From Thalassobellus sediminis (GTDB lineage Bacteria > Bacteroidota > Bacteroidia > Flavobacteriales > Flavobacteriaceae): a stretch of 64,000 bases of DNA. The stretch lies in NCBI RefSeq assembly GCF_044386045.1, contig NZ_JBISCD010000038.1, positions 124,001 through 188,000 on the forward strand, read 5' to 3'. The position numbers and the translations under genes are program-made. Position 1 is the first letter of the stretch. The number at the start of each line of letters is the position of its first letter. The notes beneath the pieces were generated by a model. The model was not told the DNA's origin and did not search any database. It saw nothing but the letters and a program-made list of their open reading frames with translations. Below, one piece after another: positions 23,835 to 32,197 of the stretch.

Positions 23835-25538
23835 ATGTTTGAAATTTCACAATTAAAAGAAAAAAAACTCGCTGATTTACAGGAGATTGCAAGTAAACTG
23901 AACGTCCCAAAATACCGTTCTTTAAAAAAATTAGATTTAGTTTACCAAATATTAGACACTCAAGCTGCCGATCCAAAAGCGGTTTCAGCAGTTGTTGAAC
24001 CTAAAAAACCTACTGACAATACAACTGAAAAACCTAAGCCAGTAGCTAGAAAACCTAGACAACGTGTACAAAAGCCTAAGCCTATTAAAAACATACCTAA
24101 TAAGCCTGCTGAAAAAGCTCCAGAACTTCCTTTAGAAGAAGTAAAAGCTGTTGACAATAAAGTAGAAGAAACTAAAACAGTTGAAACTTCTGAAAAACCT
24201 AAAGCGCATGTTCCTAACAAAAGGGAAGAGCAAAAAACAGAGAATAAACCAAATCCTAGACCTCAAAACGATAGGAAAAACGATAATCAACAAAAACCTA
24301 AACCTAGACCTCAACAAAAAAGAGAACCTAATCACCAAAATAAAAATCAAAAAAACGGCAACGTACACAGTAATAATGGTAATAAGGATAGCCGAAACCG
24401 CTACCGTGAACCAGATTTTGAATTTGATGCCATTATTGAAAGTGAAGGCGTTTTAGATATTATGCAAGATGGGTATGGGTTTTTACGCTCATCTGATTAT
24501 AACTATTTATCATCACCAGATGATATTTATGTATCGCAATCTCAAATTCGTTTATTCGGATTAAAAACAGGAGATACTGTTTTAGGACATGTAAGACCTC
24601 CAAAAGAAGGTGAAAAATATTTTCCTTTAATAAAAGTTAGTAGAATAAATGGCCAAAATCCTAATGTAGTAAGAGACCGTGTAGCTTTCGAACATTTAAC
24701 GCCGTTATTTCCGCAAGAAAAATTCAACCTTGCCGAAAAACAAGCCACTATTTCTACAAGAATTATGGATTTATTTGCCCCTATTGGTAAAGGGCAACGT
24801 GGTATGATTGTATCGCAACCTAAAACGGGTAAAACCATGTTATTAAAGGATGTTGCTAATGCTATTGCAGCAAACCATCCAGAAGTTTATCAAATGATAT
24901 TATTAATTGATGAACGCCCTGAAGAGGTTACAGATATGCAACGTAATGTACGTGGCGAAGTTATTGCTTCTACCTTTGATAAAGAAGCACATGAGCACGT
25001 AAAAATTGCTAACATTGTTCTTGAAAAAGCAAAACGTTTAGTTGAATGCGGTCATGATGTTGTGATTCTTTTAGACTCTATTACACGTTTAGCAAGAGCA
25101 TACAATACCGTACAACCTGCATCTGGTAAAATATTAAGTGGCGGTGTAGATGCCAACGCGTTACACAAACCAAAACGTTTCTTTGGTGCAGCTCGTAACA
25201 TTGAAAATGGTGGTTCTTTAACCATTATTGCTACAGCACTTACTGAAACAGGTTCTAAAATGGACGAAGTAATTTTTGAAGAATTTAAAGGAACGGGTAA
25301 CATGGAATTACAATTAGATAGAAAAATATCTAACCGTAGAATTTTCCCTGCTATCGATTTAACATCTTCTAGTACGCGTCGTGACGACATCTTATTAGAT
25401 GCGAACACGATACAACGTATGTGGGTAATGCGTAAATACCTTGCCGATATGAACCCTGTTGAGGCTATGGAGTTTATAAACGATCGTTTTAAACAAACCA
25501 GAAATAACGAAGAATTTTTAATATCCATGAACGGATAA
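23835..25538 (+). CDS. rho: Transcription termination factor Rho with long disordered insert
   Basis: A 567-residue Rho, about 150 longer than E. coli Rho. Residues 1-45 are the Rho N-terminal helical domain (SQLKEKKLADLQEIASKL). Residues 46-192 are low-complexity, rich in Lys, Pro, Asn, Gln and Arg. Residues about 200-275 are the RNA-binding cold-shock fold (GYGFLRSSDYNYL). From about 290 comes the RecA-like ATPase with Walker A SQPKTGKTMLLKD (327-339) and the glutamate-bearing LLIDERPEEVTDM. The insert is typical of Bacteroidota; in Bacteroides thetaiotaomicron such a region drives Rho condensation. An intrinsic terminator follows. Confidence 0.95.
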   Translation: MFEISQLKEKKLADLQEIASKLNVPKYRSLKKLDLVYQILDTQAADPKAVSAVVEPKKPTDNTTEKPKPVARKPRQRVQKPKPIKNIPNKPAEKAPELPLEEVKAVDNKVEETKTVETSEKPKAHVPNKREEQKTENKPNPRPQNDRKNDNQQKPKPRPQQKREPNHQNKNQKNGNVHSNNGNKDSRNRYREPDFEFDAIIESEGVLDIMQDGYGFLRSSDYNYLSSPDDIYVSQSQIRLFGLKTGDTVLGHVRPPKEGEKYFPLIKVSRINGQNPNVVRDRVAFEHLTPLFPQEKFNLAEKQATISTRIMDLFAPIGKGQRGMIVSQPKTGKTMLLKDVANAIAANHPEVYQMILLIDERPEEVTDMQRNVRGEVIASTFDKEAHEHVKIANIVLEKAKRLVECGHDVVILLDSITRLARAYNTVQPASGKILSGGVDANALHKPKRFFGAARNIENGGSLTIIATALTETGSKMDEVIFEEFKGTGNMELQLDRKISNRRIFPAIDLTSSSTRRDDILLDANTIQRMWVMRKYLADMNPVEAMEFINDRFKQTRNNEEFLISMNG

Positions 25539-25635
25539 CAAAAATGAAACCTAGACACCAGCTTTAAGTTTCTAATACAATTGTATTCCCGTAAAACAGG
25601 AATCTAAACTAAACATTAAACTAACAACCACTAAG

Positions 25636-25663
25636 CCTCAGCAATTTATTGTTGAGGTTTTTT
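25636..25663 (+). terminator. Terminator of rho
   Basis: CCTCAGCAAT pairs with ATTGTTGAGG (one G-U) across TT and is followed by TTTTTT. It starts 98 nt after the rho stop. Confidence 0.8.
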
Positions 25664-25666
25664 CAT

Positions 25667-25758
25667 TTTGGGCGTTACCCCAAGGGTCGCGCTTTACGTT
25701 CATAGTTTTGGCTCGATGCTTCCGCTCGCCAAAAGCTAACCACTGCAATCGCTAACGC
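25667..25758 (+). repeat. Dispersed two-hairpin repeat, copy D
   Basis: It starts TTTTGGGCGTTACCC. Hairpin 1 is ACCC-CA-AGGGT, the linker is GGGTCGCGCTTTACG, hairpin 2 has arms GTTTTGGC/GCCAAAAGC, and it ends GCAATCGCTAACGC. It sits directly behind the rho terminator in the 337-bp rho-25876 gap, which otherwise holds only the two terminators. Confidence 0.75.
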
Positions 25759-25817
25759 ATTCATAATTTCGTTAATTAAAAATAAGCAAACAATTAAAAC
25801 ACGAACTTTTATAAAAA

Positions 25818-25850
25818 CAAAAAACGACCACTTTAAAAGTGATCGTTTTC
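25818..25850 (-). terminator. Terminator of the 118-residue hypothetical gene
   Basis: On the minus strand AAAACGATCACTTT pairs with AAAGTGGTCGTTTT (one T-G) and runs into TTTTTTGTTTTT. It lies 26 nt past the stop codon. Confidence 0.75.
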
Positions 25851-25875
25851 AAGTACTAATATTATTTTTTATAAA

Positions 25876-26232
25876 TTAATAGTCATTTAAAAGATCTCTA
25901 TATTCTTTTAAATCGGCTATATTCATTTTATTATCAAGATTCTTTATAAGAGAAATTAAATACTTAAGACTCTCTACTGGATTAGAATCGGCCTCTAACA
26001 CAACACCTTCTTCAATTGGCTCATCGTCAATAATAGGAATAAGAAACGACTCATTAGCTTCTATGTGCTCGTAAGTCAATCTAAGTACTTTTACTACTAA
26101 AGGTATTTGTGCTTCTAAAGCAAATTCTCTTAATACCTTTAAATCTTCAATTAATGTATCTGTATTAATACCTGTTTCATCCAGGTTAGTCAGAATTTTG
26201 TCGATTAATTTAATTGCTTTTTTATTTTCCAA
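25876..26232 (-). CDS. Conserved hypothetical protein
   Basis: A 118-residue, acidic, largely helical cytosolic protein with no signal peptide or membrane segment. Two helical stretches (about 1-65 and 85-118) flank an acidic loop rich in Glu and Asp (IIDDEPIEEGVV). I do not recognise a family. Reading frame, terminator and spacing support a real gene. It is monocistronic, between rho and rpsT. Confidence 0.7.
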   Translation of the reverse strand: MENKKAIKLIDKILTNLDETGINTDTLIEDLKVLREFALEAQIPLVVKVLRLTYEHIEANESFLIPIIDDEPIEEGVVLEADSNPVESLKYLISLIKNLDNKMNIADLKEYRDLLNDY

Positions 26233-26380
26233 AAGGGTAAGATTATATAATTAATTAACTTTTTTATAATTGCAAATTTAAATTTTTAGAAATCAAAATC
26301 AGTCATTTTTTTATGATTTTGTTTGTTAAAATTTAATCATTTCAATAATTCTTTAAAAAAGCATTATAAAAAATGAATGC

Positions 26381-26415
26381 ATACAAAAAAAGCTTTTCAT
26401 TACTGAAAAGCTTTT
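26381..26415 (-). terminator. Terminator of rpsT
   Basis: On the minus strand AAAAGCTTTTCA (26415-26404) pairs with TGAAAAGCTTTT (26399-26388) and is followed by TTTTTTGTAT. It begins 28 nt after the rpsT stop. Confidence 0.8.
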
Positions 26416-26443
26416 AATAATTTATTTAAACTTTATTTATGTC

Positions 26444-26695
26444 TTATAAAGCAGCTACATGCTTAGCTAAACCAGATTTAAGGTTTGCAGCTTTGTTTGC
26501 ATGAATAACATTTTTCTTAGCTAATTTGTCTAACATAGAAACAACAGAAGTAAATAATACTTCAGCTTCTTTCTTATCTGTTAACTCACGTAATTTTTTA
26601 ATAGCATTACGAGTTGTTTTATGTTGATATTTATTAACTAAACGTTTCGCTTCGTTACTTCTAATTCTTTTTAATGCTGACTTGTGATTTGCCAT
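26444..26695 (-). CDS. rpsT: 30S ribosomal protein S20
   Basis: An 83-residue basic helical protein with the S20 opening MANHKSALKRIRSNEAKRLVNK and a C-terminal helix ending AANLKSGLAKHVAAL. It binds 16S rRNA early in 30S assembly. It lies 31 nt downstream of tRNA-Glu on the same strand and may be read from the same promoter. Confidence 0.95.
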   Translation of the reverse strand: MANHKSALKRIRSNEAKRLVNKYQHKTTRNAIKKLRELTDKKEAEVLFTSVVSMLDKLAKKNVIHANKAANLKSGLAKHVAAL

Positions 26696-26726
26696 TTTAT
26701 TTTATTCTTTCTTTATTAAAAAATTG

Positions 26727-26798
26727 TAGCCCGTAGGGGAATCGAACCCCTCTTACCAGGATGAAAACCTGGCGTCCTAGCCGATAGACGAACGGGCC
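26727..26798 (-). tRNA. tRNA-Glu(TTC)
   Basis: A 72-nt cloverleaf. The acceptor stem is GGCCCGT/ACGGGCT, the anticodon stem CCAGG/CCTGG with loop TTTTCAT (anticodon TTC), and the T-arm GGGG-TTCGATT-CCCC. CCA is not encoded. Confidence 0.95.
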
Positions 26799-26815
26799 AT
26801 TTGTTTAAGAGTGCG

Positions 26816-26846
26816 CAAAGATAAATTTAATTTACAAAACTGCAAC
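26816..26846 (-). promoter_or_regulatory. Promoter of tRNA-Glu
   Basis: On the minus strand GTTG (26843-26846) and TATCTTTG (26816-26823) are 19 nt apart. The -7 box is an exact TAnnTTTG and the -33 box matches at TTG. It ends 17 nt before the tRNA. Confidence 0.65.
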
Positions 26847-26973
26847 TTAAAATTTATTTTTTTCAATACACATTACTTTCAAATAACTAACAATGTCTCC
26901 ATTGCGGATGCAAAAATACAACTATTTTTAAATGTCGCAACACTAATATAATTTTTTTTAAAAAAAAATTATA

Positions 26974-28452
26974 TTAGTACGCTTTTGCAAACAACACTCT
27001 ACCTTTAGAAGGTTTTCCAGAGTACACACAAACACCTTCTTCTGCCTTCATTTCTAAAGGAATACATCTAATAGTTGCTTTAGTTTGCCCTTTTATTTCT
27101 TCTTCTGTTTCATTTGTACCATCCCAATGCGCAGAAATAAATCCTGTTTTTGTTTCTAAAACAGCCTTAAATTCGTCAAAAGTATTTACTTCTGTAATAT
27201 GATTATCTCTAAAATCTAAAGCCTTTTTAAATAATGAGTCTTGTATCTCGCTCATTAAACCTTCAACTTTATCAATTAAAGTATCGAGTGCAACTACCTC
27301 TTTAGTTAAAGTGTCTCTTCTAGCTAATTCTACCGTACCGTTTTCTAAATCTCTTGCGCCTATAGCAATTCTTAAAGGCACACCTTGCAACTCATGTTGT
27401 GCAAACTTAGCTCCTGGTCTAAATGTATCTCTATTATCAAACTTAACCGATATATTTTTAGCTCTTAAATCTTTCATAATGCCATTTACTACTTCTGTAA
27501 TAGCATTAAGTTGTTCTTCATTCTTATATATAGGAATAATGACTACTTGATTTGGTGCTAAATTAGGAGGCAATACTAAGCCTTGATCATCACTATGTGT
27601 CATAATTAAAGCGCCCATTAATCTGGTGGATACACCCCAAGAAGTTGCCCATACATAATCTTGTTTCCCTTCTTTATTAGCAAACTTAACATCAAAGGCT
27701 TTTGCGAAATTTTGTCCTAAAAAATGAGATGTTCCTGCTTGCAACGCTTTTCCATCTTGCATTAATGCTTCAATACAAAATGTTTCATCGGCACCTGCAA
27801 AACGTTCACTCTCCGTTTTCACCCCTTGTACAACAGGTATTGCCATGAAGTTTTCAACAAAAGTTGCATATACATTATTCATTAATTTAGCCTCTGTCAA
27901 AGCTTCTGCTTTTGTTGCATGTGCCGTATGTCCTTCTTGCCATAAAAACTCAGCTGTACGTAAAAACAGACGTGTACGCATTTCCCAACGTACGACATTG
28001 GCCCATTGGTTAATTAACAATGGTAAATCTCTATAAGATTGCACCCAACCTCTAAACGTATTCCATATAATAGCTTCACTGGTAGGGCGAACAATTAGTT
28101 CCTCTTCTAACTTAGCTTCTGGATCTACTCTTAATTTCCCAGGTTTATCAGGGTCATTTTGCAATCTATAGTGTGTTACTATGGCACATTCTTTTGCAAA
28201 ACCTTCGGCATTTTTTTCTTCGGCTTCAAATAAACTTTTTGGCACAAATAATGGAAAATAAGCGTTTTGATGTCCAGTTTCTTTAAACATTCTATCTAAT
28301 TCTGCTTGCATTTTCTCCCAAATTGCATAGCCATATGGCTTAATTACCATACAACCTCTAACGGCCGAATTCTCTGCAAGGTCTGCCTTTACAACCAATT
28401 CGTTATACCATTTTGAATAATCTTCTGCTCTACTGGTAAGTTTTTTGCTCAT
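26974..28452 (-). CDS. proS: Prolyl-tRNA synthetase, archaeal/eukaryotic type
   Basis: A 492-residue class II synthetase of the short ProS type that lacks the bacterial editing insert. Motif 2 lies in WEMRTRLFLRTAEFLWQEGHTAH, motif 3 near LMGALIMTHSDDQGLVLPP, then an anticodon-binding domain and the C-terminal zinc-domain-like tail ending RVLFAKAY. I use the ATG at 28452 (MSKKLTSRAEDYSKW), the usual family start. An ATG six codons upstream is also in frame. It is divergent from the low-complexity lipoprotein gene. Confidence 0.94.
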   Translation of the reverse strand: MSKKLTSRAEDYSKWYNELVVKADLAENSAVRGCMVIKPYGYAIWEKMQAELDRMFKETGHQNAYFPLFVPKSLFEAEEKNAEGFAKECAIVTHYRLQNDPDKPGKLRVDPEAKLEEELIVRPTSEAIIWNTFRGWVQSYRDLPLLINQWANVVRWEMRTRLFLRTAEFLWQEGHTAHATKAEALTEAKLMNNVYATFVENFMAIPVVQGVKTESERFAGADETFCIEALMQDGKALQAGTSHFLGQNFAKAFDVKFANKEGKQDYVWATSWGVSTRLMGALIMTHSDDQGLVLPPNLAPNQVVIIPIYKNEEQLNAITEVVNGIMKDLRAKNISVKFDNRDTFRPGAKFAQHELQGVPLRIAIGARDLENGTVELARRDTLTKEVVALDTLIDKVEGLMSEIQDSLFKKALDFRDNHITEVNTFDEFKAVLETKTGFISAHWDGTNETEEEIKGQTKATIRCIPLEMKAEEGVCVYSGKPSKGRVLFAKAY

Positions 28453-28551
28453 ATAAATGTTTTGGCACAAATATTGTGACTATGTTAAATATAAAAATAG
28501 TTCAGCAAAACTAACTATTTTTGTTATGTCCAACAATTAAATTCTATAGAT

Positions 28552-29757
28552 ATGCAACTTAATGACTACTTAAAACGAAAAATGCCATTCTTAGCAGCAA
28601 TTACTTTGCTGCTTGGTTTATCATCATGTGGATCATACCAATATGTTGGTGTAGATAGTGATGGAATTTATGGTGACAATACAGTTAGAGTAATTCAACA
28701 AGAGACTGCAGCTGTCGAAGTACCTAATGAGAATAACAATAGTTATTATAAAAACTATTTTAAAAATAAATCGCTAGAAGCTGATTATTTTATTTCTAAT
28801 AATGAAATCTTCACAGATATTGATTCGTATGAAAGTAATAATTATATTGAAAATGATTCTTTAATCGATACTAATGATTACCAAGGTTATGCTGGCTGGG
28901 GACAAGACAGCAATAGTGTTACTATAAACTATATAGACAACGGTTGGAATAACTGGGGTTGGAATGGTGGCTTTGGCTATGGTATAAATAATTGGGGCTG
29001 GGGTTATAACGGATGGAACAATTGGGGCTGGAACCGATGGAATAACTGGGGCTGGAACGGTGGTTTTGGTTGGGGCTGGAACGATCCTTTTTGGTGCTCT
29101 CCTTTTTACGGTGGTGGTTTTTATGGTGGTTGGGCTTATAACGGTTGGGGCTACAGAAACAGAGGTTTCTATGGCAATAGCAACAGATATTACACAAGAA
29201 ATAATACTTCCTTCAATGCAAGCAGAAGAGGTAGTTATGCTTCAGTAAATAACAGAAATTTAATTAGCAGGTCTAGTAACATTAATAGACGTAGTAGTAT
29301 TTCTAATACTCAAAACAGAACAGCTATTTCAAAATATAACACTTCTAGAAGAAACAGTTCTTCTACTATTGCCAACAGAAATACAACACGATATTCAACA
29401 AGCGGTAACACCGTTAGACGAAGTTCTAATACTGCAACAAGAAATTACAGTCCAAGAACTCAATCTGGCAATACAACGATGCGGAGAAGTACTTCGGTAA
29501 GAACACCGTCTTCAAATTCAACATCAAGAGCAACATCTTCTAATGTACGAAGAAGTTCAAGTTCAACTTACACACCATCTAGAAGCAATTCTAGCTATAG
29601 TAGATCTTCATCATCTTCAAGAAATTCTAGTTACACACCTAGCAGAAGTAGTTCTTCAAGTTCAAGTTCAGCTTCAAGGTCTTCAAGCAGTAGCAGTAGA
29701 AGTTCTAGTGGAAGCTCAAGAAGTTCTGGTTCTTCAAGTGGTGGAAGACGTCGCTAA
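28552..29757 (+). CDS. Low-complexity lipoprotein with Trp/Asn/Gly and Ser/Arg-rich regions
   Basis: A 401-residue protein with a lipoprotein signal peptide (GLSSC, Cys26). After an Asn/Asp-rich stretch (about 55-120) comes a repetitive zone (about 123-205) built on NNWGWN/GWNNWGW units with Gly and Tyr. It is followed by a tail (about 215-401) of Ser, Arg, Asn and Thr. No known fold is seen. Flavobacterial homologues next to proS are often mis-annotated as vitellogenin-like. It is probably an envelope-anchored disordered protein. It lies 29 nt upstream of the OmpP1/FadL-type gene and is likely co-transcribed; a -7-like TATTTTTG is at 28516-28523. Confidence 0.75.
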   Translation: MQLNDYLKRKMPFLAAITLLLGLSSCGSYQYVGVDSDGIYGDNTVRVIQQETAAVEVPNENNNSYYKNYFKNKSLEADYFISNNEIFTDIDSYESNNYIENDSLIDTNDYQGYAGWGQDSNSVTINYIDNGWNNWGWNGGFGYGINNWGWGYNGWNNWGWNRWNNWGWNGGFGWGWNDPFWCSPFYGGGFYGGWAYNGWGYRNRGFYGNSNRYYTRNNTSFNASRRGSYASVNNRNLISRSSNINRRSSISNTQNRTAISKYNTSRRNSSSTIANRNTTRYSTSGNTVRRSSNTATRNYSPRTQSGNTTMRRSTSVRTPSSNSTSRATSSNVRRSSSSTYTPSRSNSSYSRSSSSSRNSSYTPSRSSSSSSSSASRSSSSSSRSSSGSSRSSGSSSGGRRR

Positions 29758-29786
29758 ATCTTATAAAAAACAATAAAAAAATACAC

Positions 29787-31289
29787 ATGAAAAAGTTAAA
29801 TTTACTGTTCATAGGGTTGCTTTCTATGTCCACAATATACGCACAAGACATTAGTGATGCACTACGTTATTCACAAGATGAAATTCAAGGATCAGCCCGT
29901 TTTAGAGCCTTAAGCGGTGCTTTCGGAGCCTTAGGTGGCGACATGAGTGCTGTTAGTTTAAATCCTGCTGGATCAGCTGTTTTCAGCCAAAGTCACGCAT
30001 CATTCTCATTATCAAATATAGACACCGAAAATAACTCACAATACTTTAATGGATTAAACATATCTAATGATTCAAATTTTGACATAAACCAAGGAGGTGC
30101 TTCTTTTGTATTTGCTAGCAATAATAATTCACCTTGGAGAAAGTTCACCATTGGCATAGCCTATGAAAGAACTAACAATCATAATGATAACTGGAGAGCT
30201 ATTGGAACAAACACAAATAATCAATCTATTGATTTATATTTTTCAAATTATGCAAATGGTGTTAGACTAGGAGATATTTCTTTAATTGGTGATGAATTTA
30301 TAGAAGATGCATATCAAGATATAGGAAATGTTTTTGGTTTTCAACATCAACAAGCATTTTTAGGTTATCAAGCATTTATACTTGAACCAGATTTGGATGA
30401 TGATGACAACACAACGTATTCATCAAATTTAGGAGATGGTACTTTCCAACATGATTACTCTTATTTTGCTACTGGATATAATGGAAAAGTTACATTTAAC
30501 ATAGCTACTCAATATGAAGATAATTTATATTTAGGGCTAAATTTAAATTCGCATTTTATAGATTATCAACGTTCAACATTTCTTTCTGAAGACAACAACA
30601 ATTCTAACTCTTTAATTAATTTTATTGACTTTGGTAACACATTATCTACTACAGGAAACGGATTTTCATTCCAATTAGGAGGTATTATAAAATTAAGCCC
30701 TGAGTTTAGAGTAGGCATAACTTATGATTCGCCAACATGGTACACTATTGAGGAAGAAACAACACAATCGATAAATACTAATTTAGCAGATTCTGATATT
30801 GATTTTATTGGTGATATTATAAATATTTACCCTCAATACAAATTACAAACACCAGCAAAACTAACAGGTAGTTTAGCATATGTTTTTGGAAAACAAGGTT
30901 TATTAAGTTTTGATTATTCTACAAAAGATTACAGTGCTACCAAATTTAAACCAGAAAATGATTATATAGATTTAAATAGTGACATTACAAATGTATTAAC
31001 TACAGCATCAACCTATAGATTAGGAGGAGAATATAAAGTGAAACAATTTAGTTTTAGAGGTGGTTACCGCTTTGAAGAAAGCCCATATAAAGATGGTGTT
31101 ACAGTAGGCGACTTAACAGGTTATTCTTTGGGGGTTGGCTTTAATTTTGGAAACACAAAACTAGACTTAACTTATGACCAATCTGAACGTTCATCGGCAA
31201 TACCTCTTTATAATATTGGCTTAACAGATGCAGTAAACATTAATAGAATAAACTCAAATTTAACACTATCTTTAAGTTTCAATATTTAA
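29787..31289 (+). CDS. OmpP1/FadL-family outer-membrane protein
   Basis: A 500-residue beta-barrel protein with a cleaved signal peptide (STIYAQD). The N-terminal mature region ARFRALSGAFGALGGDMSAVSLNPAG is the hatch signature of the FadL/OmpP1 family. The last residues LSLSFNI give an aromatic-ended terminal strand as BAM requires. Members carry hydrophobic molecules across the outer membrane; Bacteroidota copies are often labelled hemin receptor without direct evidence. A strong terminator follows. Confidence 0.85.
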   Translation: MKKLNLLFIGLLSMSTIYAQDISDALRYSQDEIQGSARFRALSGAFGALGGDMSAVSLNPAGSAVFSQSHASFSLSNIDTENNSQYFNGLNISNDSNFDINQGGASFVFASNNNSPWRKFTIGIAYERTNNHNDNWRAIGTNTNNQSIDLYFSNYANGVRLGDISLIGDEFIEDAYQDIGNVFGFQHQQAFLGYQAFILEPDLDDDDNTTYSSNLGDGTFQHDYSYFATGYNGKVTFNIATQYEDNLYLGLNLNSHFIDYQRSTFLSEDNNNSNSLINFIDFGNTLSTTGNGFSFQLGGIIKLSPEFRVGITYDSPTWYTIEEETTQSINTNLADSDIDFIGDIINIYPQYKLQTPAKLTGSLAYVFGKQGLLSFDYSTKDYSATKFKPENDYIDLNSDITNVLTTASTYRLGGEYKVKQFSFRGGYRFEESPYKDGVTVGDLTGYSLGVGFNFGNTKLDLTYDQSERSSAIPLYNIGLTDAVNINRINSNLTLSLSFNI

Positions 31290-31311
31290 AAAATAGTGTT
31301 ACAAAATACTC

Positions 31312-31345
31312 AAAAAGCTTGAACTTAAATAGTTCAAGCTTTTTT
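31312..31345 (+). terminator. Terminator after the OmpP1-type gene
   Basis: The 14-bp stem AAAAAGCTTGAACT / AGTTCAAGCTTTTT has a 5-nt loop and ends in a T-run. Confidence 0.88.
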
Positions 31346-31468
31346 ATTTAAATGTAATTTATTCAGTTTTTATCAGACAAACAGATTACAATTAATTGTT
31401 TGTTAAGATAAAACATAAGAAAACGGAATTACTTATCTTTGCAGACTTAAAACGCGACTTTTTTATAG

Positions 31469-32146
31469 ATGAAAATTGACAATAACATAGAAGAATATGA
31501 CTCTTTAGGAGAAGACCATATTGGAACTTTATCAAATACACCGCTTCGAACGGATGCTTTTAAGCTTTCTAACGAAGAAAAAATAGATATCATTAAAGAC
31601 GATGTTCGCCATATTATGGAAACATTAGGGCTTGATTTAACTGACGATAGTTTAAATGGCACACCAAATCGTGTTGCAAAAATGTTTGTTAATGAGATTT
31701 TTGGAGGCTTAGATCCTAAGAAAAAACCAAAGGCTTCAACGTTTGATAATAAATATAAATATGGCGAAATGCTAGTTGAAAAAAACATTACTGTTTACTC
31801 AACTTGCGAACACCATTTACTACCTATTGTAGGAAGAGCTCATGTTGCATACATTTCAAATGGTACTGTAGTTGGCTTATCAAAAATGAATCGTGTGGTT
31901 GATTATTTTGCAAAACGTCCGCAAGTTCAAGAACGTTTAACCATACAAATTGTAAAAGAATTACAAGAGGTTTTAAACACACAAGATGTTGCCTGTGTTA
32001 TTGATGCTAAACATTTATGCGTTAACTCAAGAGGTATTAGAGATATTGAAAGTAGTACCGTTACTTCAGAATTTGGCGGAAAATTTAAAGAAGAAACAAC
32101 ACGTAGAGAATTTTTAGATTACATTAAATTAGACACTAAGTTTTAA
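31469..32146 (+). CDS. folE: GTP cyclohydrolase I
   Basis: A 225-residue enzyme opening GTP to dihydroneopterin triphosphate, the first step of folate and pterin synthesis. The zinc site is intact: VYSTCEHHLLPIVGRAHVAY (Cys, His, His) and the later Cys in VACVIDAKHLCVNSRG. GLSKMNRVVDYFAKRPQVQERLT is the family core. An acidic N-terminal extension (about 1-40) is variable in the family. A -7 box TATCTTTG is at 31434-31441. It serves the same pathway as folP in this window but is in a separate unit. Confidence 0.96.
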   Translation: MKIDNNIEEYDSLGEDHIGTLSNTPLRTDAFKLSNEEKIDIIKDDVRHIMETLGLDLTDDSLNGTPNRVAKMFVNEIFGGLDPKKKPKASTFDNKYKYGEMLVEKNITVYSTCEHHLLPIVGRAHVAYISNGTVVGLSKMNRVVDYFAKRPQVQERLTIQIVKELQEVLNTQDVACVIDAKHLCVNSRGIRDIESSTVTSEFGGKFKEETTRREFLDYIKLDTKF

Positions 32147-32197
32147 TCTAACCTATTTTTATAATAGTATAACAATAAACGGCTCAAGAAATTACAG

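Noticed and set aside
24181..24456. Lys/Asn-rich frame inside rho
   Set aside because: Out-of-frame reading of the low-complexity insert.
28922..29197. Cys/His-rich frame opposite the WNN-repeat gene
   Set aside because: Produced by the antisense of GGNTGG repeats; it looks metal-binding only by composition.
29543..29776. Val/Leu/Gln-rich frame at the end of the Ser/Arg-rich gene
   Set aside because: A +1 shadow of AGY/TCN serine codons.
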